NCBI RefSeq assembly: GCF_033546915.1 | Contig: NZ_CP137850.1 | Location: 1 to 64,000, forward strand | Source of the DNA: Mycoplasmopsis verecunda | GTDB lineage: Bacteria; Bacillota_I; Bacilli_A; Mycoplasmatales; Metamycoplasmataceae | Direction: 5' to 3' | DNA length: 64,000 nt | Shown here: positions 58,173-64,000 of the stretch, one piece after another | Layout: the number at the start of each line of letters is the position of its first letter | Position numbering within the stretch: the stretch's first letter is position 1 | Program-made: the position numbers and the translations under genes | Notes under the pieces: model-generated | Seen by the model: the letters and a program-made list of their open reading frames with translations, nothing else | The model's database searches: none | What the model was told of the DNA's origin: nothing

Positions 58173-60251
58173 ATGAAGTTAAAAAGTAAATTAATTTTTG
58201 GATTAAGTAGTGTTATTGTAGCAATTGTACCTACAATAGCTGCATCATGTGATAATTCAGCCAAGCAATTAGCGGAAGCTAAAAAACAACTAGAGAATAA
58301 AAATACTGAATTAACACAATTATTACAAAGTGCTAATGATGTAGAAGCATATAAAGCTGTAATTAATAGCAAAATTACTGCTAATAATGAATTAATCAAC
58401 AAGCAAGATATTATAAAAGAAAAAGTTGATAAAAGTATTGAAGATACAAGTGCTTTTATTACTAATATGACAAATTTAATTCAAGCTAGAAGTACATTGC
58501 TTGCATTAACACCTGAAAGATTTAAAGATACATATTTAAAAGAATTACAAGTTGTATTACAAACTCAATATAAGGATAGAATTTATCCACAATTATTAAC
58601 AAAAGAAATGGTACAACCAGCTACTTTTGAAACGAGCGATCAATACAACAAGGTTACATTGAAATCAATTACTGTAGCAAATCTAAAAGATGTTATTAAT
58701 TCTAACACAGCTAGTGAACAAGATAAAAATGCTGCTAATGATTTAATTAAAGAAGGAAAAGGCAAAGTAACTGTAACATTTGTTGCAAGTCAAATACAAT
58801 ACCCTGAAGTTAACAAAGAATTTAGTGAAGAATATATTGTTGATGGAATGCTAACAGAAGCAAAAATTAAAGAAATCTTTACTAATGTATTAAAAGATAT
58901 ACAAGTTTCAAATACTTTAGCACAAGCTGATAAAAACACTGTATTTATTGAAAAAGAAACAGATAGTGATTATACATCTAATGCTGCTAAATATTTGAAT
59001 GGTGAATACAAAGCTGATGTATTAGAAAAATATTTAAGCTTAAAAACTAATAACGACTTAGTTAAAGCAACATATGTTATTTGAGATTGAGATGTTTTAA
59101 AAGGAACAGCATCAATTTTACCTTACGTATATCCTGCTGGATTAAGTGATAGTGATTATGTGATGTATAAGGGAATAAATGAATTAAATATTAATTTAAA
59201 TGATGAAACTCAAGCAGCAAAAGTAAAAGAAGAAGATTTAATTAAATTAAGTAATTTACCTAAAATAAAAATAGCACCAGCAGCATATAGAACATTATTT
59301 GCAACAGATCATGTATTAGGATTTGATACAGAGAAAATTCTACAAGCAACTAAAAAAACTGCTTTAAACGAAGTAACTGGAAAAGAATTAACTAAAGAAA
59401 TAATGCAAGAAGCTCTTAAAGTTACTGCAGAAAAATTACCTACAAAAAGTGGTGATTATGAATTAGCAATAAATGATGAATGATTCAAAGAAATAAATCC
59501 AACAGTACAAAGTGTAACTATTAAAAGAAATCCTGTTATGCCTGAAAATAGTAATGTTTTAGAAGTAAAAGTTCAATTAAGTATGCCAACATTAAAAGAA
59601 GGAGAAATTGTAAACTGATTACTTCTAAAAAGTGCTATTGGAGCAACTGTACCACAAGAACAGCAAACCGGAATTATTACTTTAATGTTTTCTGGCTTTA
59701 AATTTGATGCAAGCGAAAGTACACCAATAGAAAAACCAAAACCAACAGCTGAATCAGGTGCATTAGATGAATTTATGAAAACAATTGCTCCAAAATTAAA
59801 TGTTGAGGTTGAATTATCAGCAGAAGATATTCAAAATATAGAAGAAACATTACTTCCAGGAGGGAAAGCATATGGTAAATATTCACCACAAGTTGAAATT
59901 AAAAGTAATGTAGTTGAATCAAATATACCTAAAAATAGTGCTGTAGAAAGTGTTAGAATTGCAAGTTTTGCTGATTTATTCAAAGACCACAAGAAATATA
60001 GACTAGTTCCTGCAAACAATCCTATTTTTAAAAATTCATTTAGCAAATTTGTTAAAGTTCAATATGATAAAGAAAACAAAATTATTACTGGAAGTTTTTA
60101 TCTAGGAGAAAATCAAGGAACAAGTAAAAAACCAAAAAATGTTTTATCAGCTAATACATATAAATTTAGTATTAAATTAATAGAAGAACAACTTGAACCA
60201 CATGTTACAACTAATATGGAACCAGAACCTGTATCAAGTACTGAAAATTAA
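58173..60251 (+). CDS. lipoprotein, paralogue 2 (tandem pair)
   Basis: A 692-aa surface lipoprotein: MKLKSKLIFGLSSVIVAIVP with lipobox IAASC (Cys26). It has a coiled coil (residues 30-60), RSTLLALTPERFKDTYLKE (like ALTLESFKTTYLKN in paralogue 1) and an outer domain ending in LNVEVELSAEDIQNIEETLL, KAYGKYSPQVE and NIPKNSAVESV. Same order and 3' location as paralogue 1, so they arose by duplication. The C-terminus is extended by a Glu/Pro/Thr tail. AAGGAG precedes the ATG. A terminator follows. No function is recognised. Confidence 0.85.
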
Positions 60252-60259
60252 GATAGAAA

Positions 60260-60285
60260 ATATGGACACAAAATCCATATTTTTC
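60260..60285 (+). terminator. terminator of lipoprotein paralogue 2
   Basis: ATATGGA (60260-60266) / TCCATAT (60274-60280), then a T-rich tail; only 11 bp before the ffh promoter. Confidence 0.85.
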
Positions 60286-60296
60286 TTACCTTATTG

Positions 60297-60302
60297 TATA
60301 AT
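60297..60302 (+). promoter_or_regulatory. -10 box of ffh (leaderless start)
   Basis: TATAAT ending 6 nt before the ffh ATG at 60309. No Shine-Dalgarno sequence lies between, so the transcript probably begins at the start codon. Confidence 0.65.
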
Positions 60303-60308
60303 AGTTTT

Positions 60309-61667
60309 ATGTTAGATTTTTTAGAAAAAAGAATGCAAAAAAGCTTAGCTAAAATGGCTAAGAAAACTACCTTAAATGAAGAAGATATTCAAGAAGTAAC
60401 TCGTGAAGTTAAAATGGCTTTATTAGAAGCTGATGTTAACTTAAGAGTCGTTAAGGAATTTGTTAATAATGTAAAAGCAAAAGCTTTAGAAGAAGGAAGA
60501 ATTATTGGGAGATTAAATCCTTCACAATCAATGATTAAAATTTTCAGAGATGAATTAATCAATGTACTTGGAAAAGAAACAAAAGAAGTCAAGATTGAAA
60601 AGAAACCATATATTGTCATGATGTGTGGATTACAAGGTTCAGGTAAAACTACAGCTACAGCTAAATTAGCTTACTACTTAAGAAAGAAAAAACATATTTC
60701 TAATCCTTTAGTAGTGGCTGCTGATATTTATCGTCCAGCTGCCGTTGACCAATTAGTTACTTTAGCTAAAGGTATTCAAGTTGATTATTTTGAACAAGGT
60801 GTTAATGTTCCTGCTGAGGAAATTGTTCAAAATGCTTTAAAACAAGCTCAAGAAAATAAAAATGATTTAATCATAATTGATACTGCTGGTAGATTAGCAA
60901 TTGATGAAAAATTAATGGATGAATTAGCTAATATCAAAAAAATAGCACATCCAGATGAAATTTTCTTTGTAGCAGATGCACTTAGCGGACAAGACATTAT
61001 CAATGTAGCTTCTACATTCCACGAAAAATTAAAGCTTACAGGTGTTATTATTACTAAATTAGATTCAGATGCTCGTGGTGGAGCTGCTTTAAGCTTAAGA
61101 CAAGTACTTAATATTCCGATTAGATTTATTGGTACTGGAGAAAAAACTTCTAATCTAGAACTTTTCCACCCACAAAGAATGGCAGAAAGAATTCTTGGAA
61201 TGGGTGATGTTATGACGCTAATTGAGCATGCATCTGAAAACATTGATGAAGATAAAGCTAAAAATATGGTAGAAAGAATTTTTTCTGGAAACTTTACTTT
61301 AGATGACTTAATGGAACAAATTAAACAAATGAAACAATTAGGTAAGTTTTCTAAAATTCTTAAAATGTTACCGGGAAACATTGCTGGAAAAATAGATGAA
61401 GCTGAAATTGAAAAAGCTGAAGAAAAAATGCAACTATATCAAATCTTGATGTCATCAATGACTAAAAAAGAAAGAAAAAATCCTAAATTATTAAAACAAG
61501 CTTCAAGAAAAGAAAGAATCTTAAAAGGTAGTGGAAGAAGTGCCCAAGAATATAATAAATTATTAAATGAATTTGAAATGATGAGCAAAAAAATGACAGA
61601 AATGGCAAATAACTTCAAGAAAACTGGAGGATTTGGCGGTTTCGGTGGAATGGGCGGATTATTCTAA
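60309..61667 (+). CDS. ffh: signal recognition particle protein Ffh
   Basis: GTPase that binds signal peptides on ribosomes and targets them to the membrane. The 452-aa protein has the N domain, then the G domain with GLQGSGKTT (residues 107-115), DTAGRLAID, TKLDSDARGG and GTGEKTSNLELFHP. The Met-rich M domain follows and the protein ends in a GGFGGFGGMGGLF tail. The ATG at 60309 is chosen over an upstream TTG because it starts MLDFLEKRMQKSL and has a -10 box just before it. The next gene begins directly after the stop. Confidence 0.97.
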   Translation: MLDFLEKRMQKSLAKMAKKTTLNEEDIQEVTREVKMALLEADVNLRVVKEFVNNVKAKALEEGRIIGRLNPSQSMIKIFRDELINVLGKETKEVKIEKKPYIVMMCGLQGSGKTTATAKLAYYLRKKKHISNPLVVAADIYRPAAVDQLVTLAKGIQVDYFEQGVNVPAEEIVQNALKQAQENKNDLIIIDTAGRLAIDEKLMDELANIKKIAHPDEIFFVADALSGQDIINVASTFHEKLKLTGVIITKLDSDARGGAALSLRQVLNIPIRFIGTGEKTSNLELFHPQRMAERILGMGDVMTLIEHASENIDEDKAKNMVERIFSGNFTLDDLMEQIKQMKQLGKFSKILKMLPGNIAGKIDEAEIEKAEEKMQLYQILMSSMTKKERKNPKLLKQASRKERILKGSGRSAQEYNKLLNEFEMMSKKMTEMANNFKKTGGFGGFGGMGGLF

Positions 61668-62528
61668 TTGAATAAAGAAAATAAATTTATTGTTTTAGAT
61701 ATTGAAACAACAGGATTAAATCCAAAAGAAAATGAAATAACAGAAATATCAGCTATTAAAGTAATAGACGGAAAAATAGTTGATCAATTTTCTACTTTAG
61801 TATCTATTAAAGGTGAATTACCTGAATTTATAAGTAGAAAAACACATATTACTTCAGATATGTTGCTTAATCAACCTAATATTGAACAAGTAATGAATGA
61901 ATTTAACAATTTCATTCAAGACTTCACATTAATCGGACATAATATCAAAAGTTTTGATTTACCATTTTTAAATTATCATTCTATTATTTCAATTGGTAAA
62001 GAAATAACAAATGAAGCTATTGATACTTTAGCTCTAGCTAGAGAGAAATTGTCTCTAAGTAGAAATAAATTAGGCAATGTTTGTTCTTATTTTGGAATAG
62101 AATATTCTGAAGAGCAAAATCACAGAGCGATGCAAGATGTTTTATGTACTTGAATGGTTTACCAAGAATTAGGTAATATAAAATCAACAAAGTCTAAGGA
62201 ACAATATTCTTACCATTTTGATAAGCCTTATACATTTGAAAATAAACCAAAACTTATTTCATTAAATGAAAAATCAGATAAATTAGCACAATTCAATATT
62301 GTGCTTACTGGTGATATGCCTTATTCAAGGGAAAGTATTATTCAAGTAATAAAACAAAATGGTGGAATTGTGCAAAATAATGTTATTTTATCTACTTCTT
62401 ATTTAGTAGTTGGTCAGATGAATAATGCTCCAACTACTAAATACAAAAAAGCTAAATCTTTAAATAAAATCATTATTTCATTTGATACATTTTTAACATT
62501 TTTGAAAGAACAAAAAATATTAAAATAA
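61668..62528 (+). CDS. DnaQ-like 3'-5' exonuclease with C-terminal BRCT domain
   Basis: A 286-aa protein joining two domains. Residues 1-175 are a DEDDh exonuclease: FIVLDIETTGLNPKENEITE (motif I Asp, Glu), IGHNIKSFDLPFL (motif II Asp) and HRAMQDVLCTW (motif III His, Asp). Residues about 205-285 are a BRCT domain: FNIVLTGDMPYSRESIIQVI, QNGGIVQNNVILSTSYLVVG, KKAKSLNKIIISFDTFLTFL. The start is TTG immediately after the ffh TAA. Any later ATG would remove motif I. It resembles proofreading epsilon-type proteins with BRCT seen in some Firmicutes. It is likely co-transcribed with ffh. Confidence 0.88.
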
Positions 62529-62578
62529 ATACCTAAATATAAGCTAGTTTGATAAAATATTAATGCAGCTTATATATG

Positions 62579-62654
<76 letters not shown>

Positions 62655-62717
62655 ATAATAAAAATGATATTTGATAAAAATTTTTATTGCCTTTAATTTT
62701 TAGAGATTTTATAAGAA

Positions 62718-62746
62718 AAGTAACTTGTGATAAAGTTGCTTTTTTC
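62718..62746 (+). terminator. terminator downstream of tRNA-Thr
   Basis: AAGTAACTT (62718-62726) / AAGTTGCTT (62733-62741), with one mismatch and a T run. About 60 bp after the tRNA. Confidence 0.65.
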
Positions 62747-62888
62747 TTTATCACTTTGTTAATGATTAAAGATGATTTAGAATTATGAATAATCTTATTA
62801 TTGTAATAGTCTTGAAATATGGGTGCTGTTTATTTTTATTTAAATAAAAATAAATAAAGTAAAATTTAATTAATATTAGTGAGGCTAT

Positions 62889-64000
62889 ATGAAACCAGAA
62901 TATTTATCATTATCAGAAGAAGACACAAAAAGAAAATTTATTAATCCTATTTTAGAGTCTCCAACTCGTGGATGAAAAGAATATATACAAATGGAATATC
63001 CTATATCATTAGGAAGAATTCAAACCACAGATAATGAACCTATAAGAGTTAATTCTAAAAAAGCAGACTATGTTTTAAAATCTAAACAAGGACAAATAAT
63101 TGCTGTTATAGAAGCAAAAGCATATAAATTCCATGTAGGAGAAGGCATAGCACAAGCAAAAGAGTATGCTAAAAAACTTGATGTTCCAATTTGCTATTCG
63201 ACTAATGGTCGAACATTTTATGAAATAATTTTTGATGGAACAAAATATAGTGAAAGAGAATTCGAATTAAAAGATTTTCCATCTCAAGACGAATTAACTG
63301 AAATGTTTCTTAAATATAGAAAAGATATAAAAGCTGAAAACCTTGAATTTATAAATTACAAGGGAAGAATTGAAAATAATGGTAAAAAACCTAGATATTA
63401 TCAAAAAATAGCAATTAATAAAGTGCTAAACGCTATTGCCAATAAACAAAAACGTATTTTACTTGTTATGGCAACAGGTACTGGAAAAACTTTTGTAGCT
63501 AAAAAAATAATAGAAGCATTAAATAAAAATAAACCAAATTCAAAAATATTATTTTTATGCGATAGAGAGGCATTAGCTTCACAAACTTGTAATGAATTTT
63601 CATCTTTTAATAATAAAATAATCAGAATTGGTGCTGACAAAAATAATAAATATGATAAAGCGGCTGAAATATATGTTTCACTTTATCATCAATTAGCTCC
63701 TACTTCAGAAAAGAACCCTTTATTAAATTACAAACCAGATTTCTTTGATTACATAATCATTGATGAATGTCATAGAGGATCTTCAAACGAAAATTCAGAG
63801 TGAAGAAAAATATTAGATTATTTTAACACTGCCACTCACATAGGATTAACAGCAACACCTAAAGAAAGTGATGATGTTTCTAATGCTATGTATTTCGGTG
63901 AACCAGTTTATGTATATTCATTAAAAGAAGGAATTGATGATGGTTATTTAGCTACATATACCATATTTCAAATTGATATGGATGATGTAGAAAATGCGGC
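62889..64000 (+). CDS. type I restriction R subunit (second system), partial
   Basis: The first 370 residues are visible; the gene runs out of the window. N-terminal nuclease domain: [25 protein letters not shown], the PD-ExK site. The motor domain has MATGTGKTF (GTGKT at 197-201), [24 protein letters not shown] (DECH at 292-295) and [11 protein letters not shown]. The sequence and domain spacing follow the EcoKI/EcoEI-type R subunit family, not the R124-type subunit at 11860-15324. It is therefore a different type I system or a solitary R gene. A GTGAGG site precedes the ATG. One UGA (63801-63803) is Trp. Confidence 0.9.

Noticed and set aside
60848-61381. A 177-aa minus-strand frame opposite ffh, and similar frames opposite the CvpA-like gene (24195-24578), plsY (25600-25854) and xfp (47965-48396)
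   Set aside because: Each lies opposite a well-supported gene, has no ribosome-binding site and shows the low-complexity Ser/Ile/Phe composition of a complement of an AT-rich gene.

Overview
The window reads as the start of a mycoplasma chromosome (Mollicutes, most likely the hominis group: Mycoplasmopsis/Metamycoplasma). It is very AT-rich. UGA must be read as tryptophan throughout: dnaN, serS, yidC, hsdM/S/R, eno, xfp and most other genes are continuous only with genetic code 4. There are many short-signal lipoproteins with an SC/AC lipobox and no cell-wall genes. Family-level markers such as P80/P60/HinT, an MYPU_1760-like metalloprotease and an MSC_0882-like membrane protein fit. I cannot name the species.

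Layout. 1-3050: DnaA boxes around dnaA, then dnaN and an overlapping S4-domain gene, which looks like the replication origin. 3.1-6.0 kb (minus strand): a lipoprotein HAD acid phosphatase and serS. 6.2-8.9 kb: rpmH-rnpA-yidC. 9.0-15.3 kb: a complete type I restriction-modification locus (hsdM, hsdS, hsdR) with a 12-bp tandem repeat inside hsdS, then a lone 5S rRNA gene. 16.2-20.0 kb: the P80-P60-HinT operon, followed by relics of an IS1634-type element. 20.4-22.2 kb: a Cof-type phosphatase and a PQ-loop transporter. 22.3-25.5 kb (minus): def, a CvpA-like membrane protein, an MSC_0882-like protein and a DJ-1/PfpI protein in one tightly overlapped operon. 25.6-27.9 kb: plsY and eno.

28.1-34.3 kb is the accessory region and the main unexplained locus. 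Four minus-strand genes of unknown function lie in series: two cytosolic-looking helical proteins with a central hydrophobic block and a similar acidic/aromatic C-terminal tail, then two tandem paralogous four-helix membrane proteins. An IS30-type element with a frameshifted transposase sits in the middle. Divergent from them is an orphan AbiEii-like nucleotidyltransferase.

34.4-45.5 kb is rich in proteases and lipoproteins: an M13/PepO-like peptidase, a proline-rich lipoprotein, a membrane-anchored HExxH protease, a DUF402 phosphatase, and a surface subtilase translationally coupled to a lipoprotein. 45.6-49.6 kb: Dps, a second Cof phosphatase and phosphoketolase. 49.65-51.57 kb: an intact IS1634-like element flanked by a perfect 31-bp duplication. 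51.6-55.9 kb (minus): aldehyde dehydrogenase, a YgjP-like metallopeptidase, and rluD with a membrane protein. 56.0-60.3 kb: two paralogous lipoproteins. 60.3-62.7 kb: ffh, an exonuclease-BRCT gene and tRNA-Thr. The window ends inside a second, unrelated type I restriction R subunit.

Most transcription units end in clear hairpin/T-run terminators. Several genes (def, rluD, ffh, aldehyde dehydrogenase) have TATAAT only 6-7 nt before the ATG and probably make leaderless mRNA. Three solo right ends of the IS1634-type element, each with a hairpin, lie downstream of genes and may now serve as terminators.
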